This document shows positions 22,291 to 33,800 of a DNA stretch of 64,000 nucleotides, piece after piece. The notes beneath the pieces were generated by a model. That model searched no databases, was not told the DNA's origin, and saw nothing but the letters and a program-made list of their open reading frames with translations. The position numbers were made by a program, and so were the translations under genes. Positions within the stretch are counted from its first letter, which is position 1. Every line of letters begins with the position of its first letter. Origin of the DNA: Phytophthora sp. 'mugwort'. Taxonomy: Eukaryota > Oomycota > Peronosporomycetes > Peronosporales > Peronosporaceae. The stretch lies in contig JAUCEF010000007.1 of assembly GCA_033558025.1 (NCBI GenBank), positions 62,001 through 126,000 on the forward strand. Reading direction: 5' to 3'.

Positions 22291-25200
22291 ATGCCTGATC
22301 TTACGTCAGTCCAGCCGCTTCCGTCGTCCCCGACGAAAGCCCGGAAGAGCAATAACCAAAGTACTGCAACCTCCAGTATTAGCAAGGTCGCGCCCTCGTC
22401 TCCCTATGGCATCACACTGGACGAGGTCCGGAAGCTTAACCAGGATCAAATGACGGAGACGAACCTCGAGGAGCTGACACGGATAGGTGGCGTGACTGCA
22501 TTGGCGACACTATTGTGTGTGAACTTGGACCACGGTCTACCTCGGAGCGAGATCGACACAAACTTTACGGTGCGACGAGAATTGTTTGGTCGGAATGTCT
22601 TCCCAGATGCGCCGATGAAAGGCTTATTTCGGCTTTTCGTCGAGAGCTTACAAGACACGACGCTGATCATCTTGATCATCGCTGCTATTGCTTCAATGGT
22701 CACAGGCTACATGGAGCATCCTGAAACAGGTTGGAGTGAAGGTGTAGCGATTCTATTCGGTGTGATGCTTGTGGCAGTCGTGACGTCAATCAATAACTAC
22801 ACGAAAGAGAAGCAGTTTCGCGCCTTGAGCGCAAAAAATGACGACGTGTTGGTGAAGGTGCTTCGAGAAGGAAAACCCGACCAAGTCCCTGTTGGAGAAA
22901 TTTCGGTTGGTGAAGTAATTATCCTTGAAACAGGCGATAAAGTTCCTGCAGACGCTGTGCTGATTCATGGGAGCGACCTCAAGTGCAACGAGTCGAGTCT
23001 TACAGGAGAGCCTGACGATGTGAGTAAAGTTCACCACAAGGATCCCTTCCTACTTTCAAGTTGCCTTGTAGCTAGTGGCCGTGGCGAATGTCTTGTAATT
23101 GCCGTTGGTGTCGAATGTCGCTGGGGGAAAATCAAGTCTAAGCTCGTGCGAGAGCAGAAAGCTACACCTTTAATGGAGAAACTGGAAGAGATGGCCAAGC
23201 ATATCGGATACGTGGGAATGTTCTTCTCTATCGCTACGATTTTGGCAATGATCATCATTTACTCAACGTCGGACGACAAGAAGCTGGAATACTCGTGGCC
23301 GTCCTACATTCTGCACACGTTCTTGATTGGTGTGACGATCATTGTCGTCGCGATTCCCGAAGGACTGCCACTAGCTGTTACAATTTCTCTTTCTTACTCG
23401 ACGAAGAAAATGCTTCGGGATAATAACCTCATTCGTGTATTGGCAGCATGCGAAACTATGGGTAATGTCACAAGTATTTGTTCCGACAAGACCGGTACAC
23501 TCACTGAAAACAAAATGACTGTGGTTCAAGGCTGGGTTTTGGGCAAGTTGTTCAAGGACGAATTCACAAATGCTAGTCGAACGCAGTTTTCGGTGGATGC
23601 TAAAGCTCTTGAAGAACTCGCAGTCAATATTGCGGTAAATACTAGCGCATATCTTGAAGATGTCAATGGGGTATTTCAAGTACAAGGTAATAAAACCGAA
23701 GGCGCCGTGTTATTATGGATGAACAAGCTGAATTTCCCTATCATGGATCTACGTCGAGACAAATTTCACCAAGCACGTGGTGATAGATTGTTTCCGTTCT
23801 CTTCCGAGAAGAAATCGATGACCGCAATTGTCAAGCTTCAAGATGGAAGCTGTCGTCTATACTCCAAGGGAGCTGCCGAGGTCATTTTGACCAGGTCAAC
23901 CAAGTTTATTGATTTGGACGGCAACATTCAAGAGCTGAAGTCTAAAAAGCGTGACGAATTGAATCACATTATCCGTCAAATGGCCGAGTCTGCTCTACGC
24001 ACAATCTGTGTTGGTCATCGTGATTTTGCAAGAGGTGAGCTGCCACAAGATTTGGACTCGTTAACTGATGCACCGGACCTAGACCTCGTTGTGAACGCTA
24101 TCTTCGGCATTCAGGACCCTCTTCGACCCGATGTCACCGATGCTATCAGAGACTGCAAACGCGCTGGAATTATGGTGCGTATGGTCACTGGCGATAATAT
24201 TCACACAGCCTCAGCAATTGCCAAACAGTGTGGAATTATGACAGAAGATGGCATCGCTCTAGAAGGTCCTGCCTTTCGGGCAATGAGTGTGGAACAAGTG
24301 AGCAAGCTCATTCCCCGACTTCAAGTATTAGCACGGTCGTCTCCAGATGACAAATTTCGACTGGTGAATTTGCTGAAAGACCGCTCGGAGGTTGTGGGTG
24401 TGACTGGCGATGGCACTAACGATGCACCAGCGCTACGAACAGCAGACGTTGGCATGGCAATGGGAATTACGGGCACCGATCTTGCCAAGGAAGCGTCTGA
24501 CATCATTATTATGGACGACAAATTCTCGTCTATCCGCAAAGCTGTCTTATGGGGACGCTGTGTTTATGACAACATTCGTAAGTTCCTGCAATTCCAGCTT
24601 ACTGTTAACATCGTGGCACTTGTAGTCACGTTTGTCAGTGCCGTTACGGGCAAGGAGCCACCGCTAAACTCAGTTATGATGCTCTGGATCAATCTTATCA
24701 TGGATACCATGGGGGCATTGGCACTCGGAACAGAAGCTCCCACCGAAGCACTTCTGGATCGACGACCATACAAGAAAACCGCGAAGCTCTTGGGGAGGTG
24801 TATGGTAAAGAACATCATCGTGCAGTCTATTTTTCAGCTTCTGCTCGTATTCCTGTTGCTCATTTATGGTGCGGAGCAATTTGGTTATCATGACGGTAAC
24901 AAATGTGTAGCATGGGAATATACTGTCAAGTCGAGCTTTCCCACACTCAGCGATGACACCTGTGTCACAGTAAACGGCGATACTTGTTGGAGTTTGTCTT
25001 GCGGAGATTATGAGACGAATTCTACAGTCCTCGACTATCCCGTCGATTGTCTGAACGATCGCTGCTCAGGGTATGATTATCGGCACTACACAATCATCTT
25101 TAACACGTTTGTGTTCAGCCAACTTTTCAACGAATTCAACGCACGTAAGACGAATAATGACTGGCGTGTATTCAATGGCTTGGCCAGCAACCCGCTATTC

Positions 25201-25386
25201 GTGATGATAATTGCCATCACAATTCTCGTCCAAGTATTGCTTGGAGAATTCGGTGGAGACTTCATCAAAACCAGCGGCATTTCATTTAGGCATTGGTTCA
25301 TCTGTTTCGGCTTAGGGGCACTCTCGCTTCCTGTTGGTACGTTGTTGTCATCGTTTATAGTCCCTAAAGTGATCGAATACTTCTAA
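22291..25386 (+). CDS. P-type Ca2+-transporting ATPase, PMCA type (IIB)
   Basis: A single exon of 1,031 residues from ATG 22291; the frame is open to a GTG at 22255. It pumps Ca2+ out of the cytosol using ATP. Visible landmarks: the N-terminal GITLDEVRKLNQ, the actuator motif SSLTGEPDDV, TM4 IVVAIPEGLPLAVT, the phosphorylation site CSDKTGTLTENKMT (Asp near residue 400), MVTGDNIHTA and VTGDGTNDAPAL. TM5-TM10 follow, including MLWINLIMDTMGALALGTE, the PMCA-type M6 calcium site. An exoplasmic loop after M7 (about 24890-25085) carries several cysteines. The protein ends almost directly after the last membrane helix (FIVPKVIEYF), so the C-terminal calmodulin-binding tail of animal PMCAs is absent. 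Divergent from the AGC kinase. Confidence 0.96.
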   Translation: MPDLTSVQPLPSSPTKARKSNNQSTATSSISKVAPSSPYGITLDEVRKLNQDQMTETNLEELTRIGGVTALATLLCVNLDHGLPRSEIDTNFTVRRELFGRNVFPDAPMKGLFRLFVESLQDTTLIILIIAAIASMVTGYMEHPETGWSEGVAILFGVMLVAVVTSINNYTKEKQFRALSAKNDDVLVKVLREGKPDQVPVGEISVGEVIILETGDKVPADAVLIHGSDLKCNESSLTGEPDDVSKVHHKDPFLLSSCLVASGRGECLVIAVGVECRWGKIKSKLVREQKATPLMEKLEEMAKHIGYVGMFFSIATILAMIIIYSTSDDKKLEYSWPSYILHTFLIGVTIIVVAIPEGLPLAVTISLSYSTKKMLRDNNLIRVLAACETMGNVTSICSDKTGTLTENKMTVVQGWVLGKLFKDEFTNASRTQFSVDAKALEELAVNIAVNTSAYLEDVNGVFQVQGNKTEGAVLLWMNKLNFPIMDLRRDKFHQARGDRLFPFSSEKKSMTAIVKLQDGSCRLYSKGAAEVILTRSTKFIDLDGNIQELKSKKRDELNHIIRQMAESALRTICVGHRDFARGELPQDLDSLTDAPDLDLVVNAIFGIQDPLRPDVTDAIRDCKRAGIMVRMVTGDNIHTASAIAKQCGIMTEDGIALEGPAFRAMSVEQVSKLIPRLQVLARSSPDDKFRLVNLLKDRSEVVGVTGDGTNDAPALRTADVGMAMGITGTDLAKEASDIIIMDDKFSSIRKAVLWGRCVYDNIRKFLQFQLTVNIVALVVTFVSAVTGKEPPLNSVMMLWINLIMDTMGALALGTEAPTEALLDRRPYKKTAKLLGRCMVKNIIVQSIFQLLLVFLLLIYGAEQFGYHDGNKCVAWEYTVKSSFPTLSDDTCVTVNGDTCWSLSCGDYETNSTVLDYPVDCLNDRCSGYDYRHYTIIFNTFVFSQLFNEFNARKTNNDWRVFNGLASNPLFVMIIAITILVQVLLGEFGGDFIKTSGISFRHWFICFGLGALSLPVGTLLSSFIVPKVIEYF

Positions 25387-25741
25387 CTTTTCATCTGCTC
25401 ATAGGCGTAATAATGCGATTAATTCCAGTAACCGAGTCTCCTGAAGCCTTTGCAAACCCGAACGGTATCTCACAAGCATAAGGTGGGAAATTTATCTCTG
25501 TTTATGCCGATGTACTACCACGCACCATCCAGACTCGAAGTGAAGTTATAACTGAGTCATACAGGAAATGTACAGAGCAGCTAGAAGTGTCGCTCCAAGA
25601 TTCAAGACGAAGACAAGATGTAAGGATTGATAGAGAAAGTTATCGCTACAGCAATGAGGACGGCAGCTAGATGATGAGCGGTGTAGTTTACTTCAAAAAA
25701 AATATTAATATACCCGATCAACACCACGTGCGTTTCGGGGG
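25387..25741. other. Intergenic, convergent 3' ends
   Basis: 355 bp between the stop codons of the Ca2+ ATPase (+) and ubiquitin protease (-) genes. No coding or structured feature stands out. Confidence 0.5.
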
Positions 25742-28690
25742 CTACAAGAAAGCCCTCAAGCCATTACTGGGGGCTCCTTGCCGTTGCTGGCTGAAGTTTT
25801 CGTCGTTTTCGTCTTGAGGTGAAGCACGATTTACTGGTACATTTTCCTTGCCATCTTCAGCGGTGCTTCTCTCCGATTTGACGTAGAAAAACATATAGCA
25901 CGATTCCTGGCTCCGATATGCGTGTAGCGCATAGTCTTCCGAGATCTGGATGTATAGAAAATCATTAGAAGCCTGAAGCCTAAGCCCGTAAAAGATAACG
26001 AGTGCGTACTATAGACTCATGCGTATCATTTCGACGGATCCACTGACCACTAGCATCGCATACGTCAGTAACGTAGTGTCCTTCGTCAACGCTCTTGCCA
26101 AGATGATGAATGACGCTCTGTATCACGCGTAAAGCAACCACATGTTAAAAATCGTAACAAGGACAAAAGCATTAATCATGTCGAGAGTACGTACTTTCAG
26201 CACATACTGGGAATCACCCCCCGATGGAGGCGTGTTGTTGATGGAATGAGTTGGATCAATCACGACAGGGGGTACAATTGGGTCGCATCGCTTGAACAAA
26301 GCCCCACTATGAAGGTTTACTTCGAAGCGTTTCAAGTGAAAAACAAGGACCGACGGTAGCGACTTGACCTGGTACGCTGACTCCGCTTCCTTCCCGTCTT
26401 TGCACTTCTCGCAAGTCAACTCGAGCACTTCAGTTTCAAATTGTTTCTGAATCAGCGTTTCCAGCTCGATCGGTGGTGGCCGGGCTGGCCATCTAGGCGC
26501 TGGAGTCAACGGCGACACAGCAGATTTCACCACTGTATTCGTGCTATTCGCAGGAGACTTTGCAGGCTCGTCACCTTCCACAAACTTTTCTCGGTAACTG
26601 CAGGATGCTTTGGGGCAGCAATAGTAGCGCTCGTTGCCCTCGCCGGTTGTCAAGGGAGTAAGATTGCAAAAACATTGCCGTTCGGGTGACGGTGGTGCTT
26701 GAGGCTCCTGTTCGGCAGTTGGTTCTGGCTCGGGGGCCGGGTAGTAAGGTAGATCCAGGGAGAAGTCGTAAAATGTTTCGGCCTGTTTCCGGCTGTATCC
26801 GCATTTCCGACAAGTTAGCGTGCGGTTTAACTCCGCCCGAAAACTCTTCGCTGGAGGGAGATGGCATATTAGCTCCAGTTCTGTATCGCATGAGTTGTCA
26901 CTCTTCGCTTGCTGGGATTGCTGCGCTTTTGGACTGTTGCGGAAGAAACTCAGAAGGCTGCTCTTCTGCACTTGAGGAGACGACTTTGCTTCTTCTTGAA
27001 CCTTCTCCGTAACTTCATGAACCATTTGTACAAGCTCTTTCTCATATTCGGTGACCAGATTTAGCAAAAACTCGTGAGCATCTTGCTGAAAGTGACTATA
27101 AACCAAATTGAGAAACAGATTCAGTTAGAATAAGTAAGTACCAGACTAGTAAGACGCCATTTTATGACGTACGTTGCGAATATGGCGTTCTTCTTTCCCA
27201 TCACGTTCTTGAGCGGCTCCGGATTGATCGACGTGTCGCTGCCGTTGATAACTTGCTGAAGTAGCTGGATTAGGGTATATTGCAATGGAAGGTGTTTGGT
27301 ATCACCGCTAGCCCGCCAAGTGTCAAAAATGGTCTTAAGTTGCGCCATCGTTTTGACCTTAACACTCGGTTGAGGTTGTTTGCGGATGATCTTCAACAGG
27401 TTTTCTTCGTCTTGTACAGCGTTTACAAACTCGGGAAGTGCTGCAAGCGCCTGTACAATAGCATTCATGTAGCAATAATTGCCCAAGTTCAGCAAGCCGT
27501 GTGTGCTCCGTTGCGTTCCATCCCCGGGCGAGTCGTTTGCATTTGGCTCAGAGCCATCAGTCTTGTTATCAGATTGCTCTGTCTCCTCAGCAGCAGACGC
27601 CATCGATATGTCCAGTGATCGAGTCGCTCTGTCAGTATTTGGTGATCCTATCTTGAAAAAGTGTGAGGTGATTTTCTTTTGAGCTTGCGCCTCGGCCTCC
27701 TTGATACTTGACTCATCGTCCAGCATCAGTTGAAGCGAGCGAACGCGCTTGTTTATCGAGCCCGTGATCGATTTCCGGCGAGACTTTTCACCAGAGCCAC
27801 CATCAGACTCATCAGGTTTGCTCGTACCACGGTTCTCAGGGGTGTGGCTGCTGTGTCGTCTTAGATCCGGCGGGGTTGGTCCACTCCGCAGTTTCACCGA
27901 TCGGGCCGGACTCAGCCATTCACGTGTAGGAGACCGCGGTGGTGTTTTCAAATTCTCGAACGATTTTCCTCCACGCGACGGACTCAGCGAGAGACGCGCT
28001 TTCTTCCGGAAAGGAGAGCGGAATGGCGATCTTAACGGAGAGGCCCGAGACGAGGTGGCCCCCATCGTAATCACCGGTAGCGGTGGCGGGAGTGTCAAAT
28101 TTGGCGTCCGTTGTGGTGTCCCAATGTCCGCCAGAGGACTGCGCTTGGGTGTCATGGGTGGCTTCTTCGCTGGACTCTTGAGTAGTGGCGAGGGGCTCTT
28201 CATGGGGCTCTTTAACGTGTTGACGGGTGTGAAACCCATGACCTGACTCAGCTGTTTACGGATCTTGCGCTTCTTCTTGCGAATCTCCACGCCCGCTTTG
28301 CCGTCCACCTGGTCCTTAAGTTCGGCGTAAAACTGCTTGCCCGCAACATCCAGCGGGACTGTGAACACGAAGCGCCGCTTGACGTTCTCCACACGCACTG
28401 TGCGCGTGGGGGTCGAGTTCAGCGTTGAGTCCTTGTGGGACAGCACTCCCTTGCCAACCCACAGCATGGCGTCACCGCACACGAGGCGTGCGTTGCCCAC
28501 CTCCTTCCGCAGAACCAGCTTGGTCTCGAGCGTGTTGCGGTCAATCTCTCCGTCGTCGCGGGTGACCTCCAGCACCACATGCTTGACGCACTGTAATGGG
28601 ACAAAAGAGGACAAATTAGCGTGAGACTGGCAGTAAGAGAGACCTGTATCTGTGAACAACGCAACGCACCTGGATCGAAAGGTCTGCCAT
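25742..28690 (-). CDS. Ubiquitin-specific protease (USP37-like) with embedded zinc finger
   Basis: Five exons: 28690-28670 (MADLSIQ), 28590-27173, 27095-26195, 26117-26010 and 25945-25742, giving 883 residues. USPs remove ubiquitin from proteins. The N-terminal ~130 residues look like a PH-type module, as in USP37/USP29. Residues ~130-360 are basic, Ser/Pro-rich and disordered. The catalytic Cys box is LLNLGNYCYMNAIVQAL (~379), and the QQDAHEFL box follows at the exon 2/3 join. A Cys pair CRKCGY and later CEKCKDG form the usual zinc clamp. The catalytic His lies in DEGHYVTDV, and the end box is ESCYMFFYVK. Between the zinc Cys pairs sits CFCNLTPLT...NERYYCCPKASC, which resembles a GRF zinc finger. 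The residue before the catalytic Cys is Tyr where Thr is usual. Targets are unknown. Confidence 0.9.
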
Positions 28691-28978
28691 CGATCTTGCG
28701 TGTCGTACTTGGCAGAACAAAGCGAAGTCGGACGAGCACGAAAGGTTTTGGCGGGGAATGAACCGCGGTTTTGGCGGTAAAGAGGGGGATGGGCAGCACA
28801 TGGTCTTCGCCAATCATGTCATTATTTGACCCTCGTTTTGGCCAATCGTATTAGCCTAACGGATTGAGACCAGGACCACTCACTTCAAGTTGCTCAATTT
28901 CAACTACACACTACAGGCGAGGCATTCACGATATCGGTGGCTACTCTTGTCTATCTGCGGCCGCGCGGCGCTGAGCGG

Positions 28979-30373
28979 CTAAAGAATGACATTTTCCGGT
29001 CTGTGTCCACGGCAGAATCCTCCAGCTTGGCTACTTTTGGTGCATCCTTTGGCACGGCACCTCTTTCCACCTGCCACAACGAAAAGTCACCCTTAGATGC
29101 GAAGTCAAAGCAAACTTGTAATACAAATCATGCATCATGCACCTCCATGGCTCTTGCAAAGTCCGCGAGACTGGGCCGAGTTTTTGCATCCTTCAGTGGC
29201 GCATCGCTTGCCTAGCTCGCATTGACACAACCAGAGTTAGTTTGAATAGGCGAGATATCGACTACCGCGAAGCAAACGTACCTCCACCGTGCGAAATGCA
29301 AAACCCGCCTCCTTGGTCGCTGCGAACACACCCTGGATGGGTGCATCGCTTGCCGCCACCATGGCGCTTACACAGTCCCTTCGAGCGAGCACCTTTCGTG
29401 CAACCAGGGATCATGCAGTCCTTCGACTTTCGCGCCGACTTGCATTGGCGTCGCGGTGGAGCTTGTATGGTAGAAGCACGAACCATGTGACCGCTCCACG
29501 ATGCGCGCTTCCGTCGAGTAGTGGAATGCTGGTGTTGAGGGGCTTCAAACTTGAGTGACCTGCTGGCCGAACGTGATGACGAATTCTCTGCACCTCGTTT
29601 CGCAACGGAGCTGTTGTGCCTCGTAGGTCTCTTCATTCGTACCAGCTGCTCAGCAATAGTAGGATAATCATCTGGGAAATGAGTTTGATTGTGTTCCGTG
29701 AGCGGTTGGTCGCGGGGAAAGTGCTCACGTAGGCCTGGACGCCGCGACAGATTGCCTGCATCCGGAACAAAACAAAAAACAACGGGGCTGCGTGAGCTTA
29801 GATAATACTGCGCTATCTTTCTTCTATGGAATGCTCACGCTGTGGCCGTGTGATCGGTTTCAACGTTGTCAGAGGCTCCGCAGAGGAAAAGGTGTTCAGC
29901 GATGGTAATATCAGAATCGCGGGACTGTCGACAAATTCTTGACCTGTAAGCTCGAGCTCTTGGTTGCCCTCCATCCGGGACTGACGCTCGATGCACGCAT
30001 CAATATCGGGGCTGACGTAATCCAAGCACTCAGTCTGCTCAAGCAACTCGACCCACTCGAGTGTGTTGAGTCTGTTGACAAGACAAATGGAGTTAAATAA
30101 CACGTATTCCCATTATGTTCTCCAGACAAGGTATACGTACCGGCGATCGTTGAAAGGAGGGGCTGCATCTTCAGGTACAACTGGCTGGCCCAAAGGGAAC
30201 GGAATCCACGGTAAAAAATTGTTGTGCCCGCTTGGGGTCATTCCGGTTCTGGTCTGCAATGAATCAATGTACTGCTGAGGCTCCATCACGTCAGATGATA
30301 ATATCTCACTCTTGACACGTGCAATTAGTGGCGAAGATTGTGTTGGTCGACGCGTTTTATCTGCCGCCTCCAT
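28979..30373 (-). CDS. WRKY19-like tandem zinc-repeat protein
   Basis: Five exons: 30373-30141, 30071-29839, 29755-29282, 29211-29143 and 29070-28979, giving 366 residues. The N-terminal ~250 residues have no recognised domain. The C-terminus has four tandem copies of a Cys/His repeat of the form C-x4-C-x10-C-x2-H-GGGKRC: CMIPGCTKGARSKGLCKRH, CTHPGCVRSDQGGGFCISH, CATEGCKNSAQSRGLCKSH and CRAKGCTKSSQAGGFCRGH. These repeats are widespread in oomycetes and are often labelled WRKY transcription factor 19-like, though no WRKYGQK DNA-binding box is present here. Exons 4 and 5 each encode one repeat. A role in nucleic acid or protein binding is inferred. Upstream of the ubiquitin protease on the same strand, 288 bp away. 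Confidence 0.82.
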
Positions 30374-30434
30374 TGTTGACGAAGAGAGTGTGCCTGCGTA
30401 GTAGTCGCTGGAGGTATGTCTTTTCGTAAGAGGA

Positions 30435-30449
30435 AAAACTCAAAGTGAG
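30435..30449 (-). promoter_or_regulatory. Initiator-like motif for the zinc-repeat gene
   Basis: On the minus strand, CTCACTTTGAGTTTT resembles the oomycete initiator (CTCATTYYNCAWTTT) with three mismatches. It is ~62-76 nt upstream of the ATG at 30373. Confidence 0.4.
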
Positions 30450-30888
30450 AGCTCACGTCTTGATTGGCCGCGCTCTTCCTACCAAACCTTCTTCACCAGC
30501 CGAGAAAGGCTGCACGCCTTATTGGAGTGCACCAATTATATCTTCTACTGCCGTGCCGTCCTTTCTCGAGTTGTTCTCGCAGCTCGAGGCGCTTGCAACC
30601 AGCCAGGACGACACCAGGTTAGAATGAGTGGCAGGGAGGGGATGCGGTAGTGAGAAAAGGTCGGCATGATGCCAGTCTATTCGCGAGCGTGTAAACCTCC
30701 AGCGAGTCGGATAGCGCGGCGCGGGTGTGAGCAGCTTGGACCGCAGTGGCGACTGCGCGCGCTGACGTACTTTCCGAGGAGTGATTGTCACTTGGAAGTT
30801 GAAGTTGTTTGTTTTTGTGTGATGTGACGCACATAATCAATTCATGGCGCCTGCTCGTGGTTAAGTATTGCAACTGCTTGGTGTCAAT
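30450..30888. other. Divergent promoter region
   Basis: 439 bp upstream of the Calx-beta surface protein gene and of the zinc-repeat gene. Short frames on both strands lack domains, and no strong initiator match was found on the plus strand. Confidence 0.45.
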
Positions 30889-33800
30889 ATGAACCGAGGG
30901 GGACGTGGGCGAAATCTCGTACTGTGCTGTCTCGCATTATGGGTATTTGGGCTAGCTGTAGCTCGTGCTCTTGGGAGTGGTGAGTTAGTTATCCTTTGGG
31001 TCTGAAGCTTTTCTGTTGGCTAAAACTGAGTCTGTGTGGGTATGATTAGCTGGGATTTTTGACTTTGCTGCACAGAGCTACACATTCCAAGAAGATGCTG
31101 GGTCAGTTCAGATAAGGATTATTCGCACAGGAGGCACAAGTGGAAATGTTGCCGTCGAGTTTGGCCTCGCGAAGCCCTTGGACGCAACAGCGATAGTCAA
31201 CAAGAATTTCAGATTATTGGATTCGGTTTTTCAAGTGAATTTCGAGGAAAACCAGCTTGAAGGATTCATTAACGTGGAATTGAATAACGATGCAGAGTAC
31301 GAAGCGAATGAATATTTCTTCCTCGAGATTAAAAGCGTGGACTCTCCGGCGAGTATTGGCACCGCTAATCCCATCACAACTGTCTTCATAACGGATGATG
31401 GCGACGCTGGCGAGTTCAATTTTGCACTTCCGTATATTTTCTGCCAAGAAGACAGTGGACATGCAGTTGTTTCTATTGAGAGAAGCATTGGATTTTCATC
31501 TGCATCCTACGTTCCTGTTACTTTAAAGGTAGCCACAGTTGGAGCTGACAGCAATGCTACCGATGGTGGCAGCAAAGCTTTTGACTATTTGGGTGTCTCG
31601 CAAGAGATTCCTTGGGCGACCGATGAAGTAAGTAAAACTTTTGCCGTAAAAATATTCAATAACGACAAGTATCAACCTGCTTCGAGGGCCATCAAGGTCC
31701 GTTTACTATCCGTCACAGGCGGCGCCACTATCGGAAAGAAGTCAGATATGTGGATCTACGTTATTGATGATCGTGATGCTGGAACGTTGTCATTTGCTCT
31801 GTCTCATTACGAGGTATTGGAAAACAAAGGCAAAGTGACCATTAATATAACACGGTCAGGTATTCCGGATGCCACCAAAGTGAACACCTATACTGATGGT
31901 GAGGTGAAAGTTGATATTGTGACGTACAGCGGCACAATTGTGCCGGGGAAATCCAAATACGATCTGGATTATGATTATGGAATTGTTGAGGCTCGAGGTT
32001 GTACACATATCAGTCCGTGCACTGCAGAAGAATCAGTCGCGTACACACCCATCCAGACAACAATCCTCACATTCGCAGATGGAGAAGCGTGGCAAACTAT
32101 CGATATCTCCATAATTGACAACGACCTTTATCAAGCACCTGAGCAGGTATTTAAGGTCGTTCTTTCGAATGTCATCGGTGGAGCTCATTTAGGAGTAGAT
32201 TACGAACATCCTAGCGAGTGGATCGGGTACCACGACGAGTTCTTGGCCCTCGAGACGCATGCAGACCAACTGCTTGATAATGTTGGGACGATTGTAACAA
32301 TTCAAGATGATGACGACCCCGCTGTGATTGTGTCAAAAGCGAGCCTTTCAGTGTCTGAAATTGGCCAAACGGATTTCTTTCGCGTCCGTCTGAATACCCA
32401 GCCAACTTCCGATGTTACGGTCGATTTGAGTGCAGCAGTGGCAAAGCTGAAGTTATCTCTGAGTTCCCTAACGTTTTCGTCTGCAAATTGGAAAGAGTAT
32501 CAAACTGTCACTGTTGAAGCTGTGCCCGATGATGTTGCGGATGGGATCCACAGCGAAACTATCTCCCTCATTGCCACCAGCACCGACACATCCTATAATA
32601 CTCCGTCCAAGACAACCGCAGGTGCTGTTGGTTATTCTCTTGCGGTTGGTATATACACGCAGAAGTGGGGGACGTATGAAACAGGAAATGCCGACCATGT
32701 CTTTCCCTGGGAGGAAAGTGACGGAGTCTTGACATCCCCTGTACAGCAATCAGCAATTAAGGCATTTATTCTGGATGATGATCAACCAAAAGTCATTATC
32801 ATCCCGGAGGATATTCGCCACCAGCAAACAGATAAGCCAACTGGCTTTGTGTGCGTTCGAGAGAATGGTCACGATGCATCTGTTCAAGTTGCGCTATCCA
32901 CTCAACCTCACTCACATGTAGACATAACTTTTAGTGTAGATGCGGATTCCAAGGTTAAGGTTGATCCTGAAACGATTCAATTTTCGCCTTCTTCATGGGG
33001 AGATGTCCAGAGCATCAAAGTCTCAGCAGTCATCGATACAAGTTCAGATGTTTCAAACGAAGTGCAGTACTCGAAAATTATTGTCTATTCAGCAAGTAAT
33101 GGTGATACGATGTACAACCAAGGTAACCAACCTGCGGGTAATTTGTTTGTACAGCGATTTCCTGCTGCTGGAGTGCTGTTGGATTCCTCTCGTGCGACTA
33201 CACGAGAAAGTGGTGAGAATGATGCCATCGTGGCCTACGACTTGGAGTTAAAGAGTGAGCCGATGCACTGGGAACCCGATGCAGGCGACTATGAGCCATT
33301 CTGCCTCACTCTTGGACCTACAGCAGATACGAGTCTTATTTTCTCTGCCGATTCGCACGGTGCTCTAGGAGCTTCCGTGTCACTTGTGACAGCAACAAAT
33401 TCGTCACAGAGCACAATGGATACGACAGTCAAGTCCGTTGCGGTTATTCGATTTGAGACCTACCCGTCAATTCAAACGGAAACGGGCAGCTCGCAGGTTG
33501 GGTTGGCCATTCTTCGATTGTACCGCTTGTCTGGCGGCGAAAATGGTGGACTGGGGGGAATTATTGTGGGCGTCACCACTGCTGAAGTGAAGGCGTCGGA
33601 TACGTGGCATGAAGATTTACTTCAAACACAATGCGCAGAAATTAATTCTCGGCTTGTCCCTGAATGCTCTTTGACTGAAAGTGGATCTGAAGTGGCATCG
33701 CTTTTTCCGGGTACGACGACTTTTGAGGACGTTAGCGTGCTGACGGATGGAGAAGCTCTCATTAAGCAAAGTCGACAAGTCAATCCGAATACCAATGAAT

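Noticed and set aside
31076..31177. Splice acceptor CACAG at 31075 for the Calx-beta gene
   Set aside because: It breaks the reading frame with exon 1; the TAG at 31049 keeps phase and completes the first Calx-beta unit.
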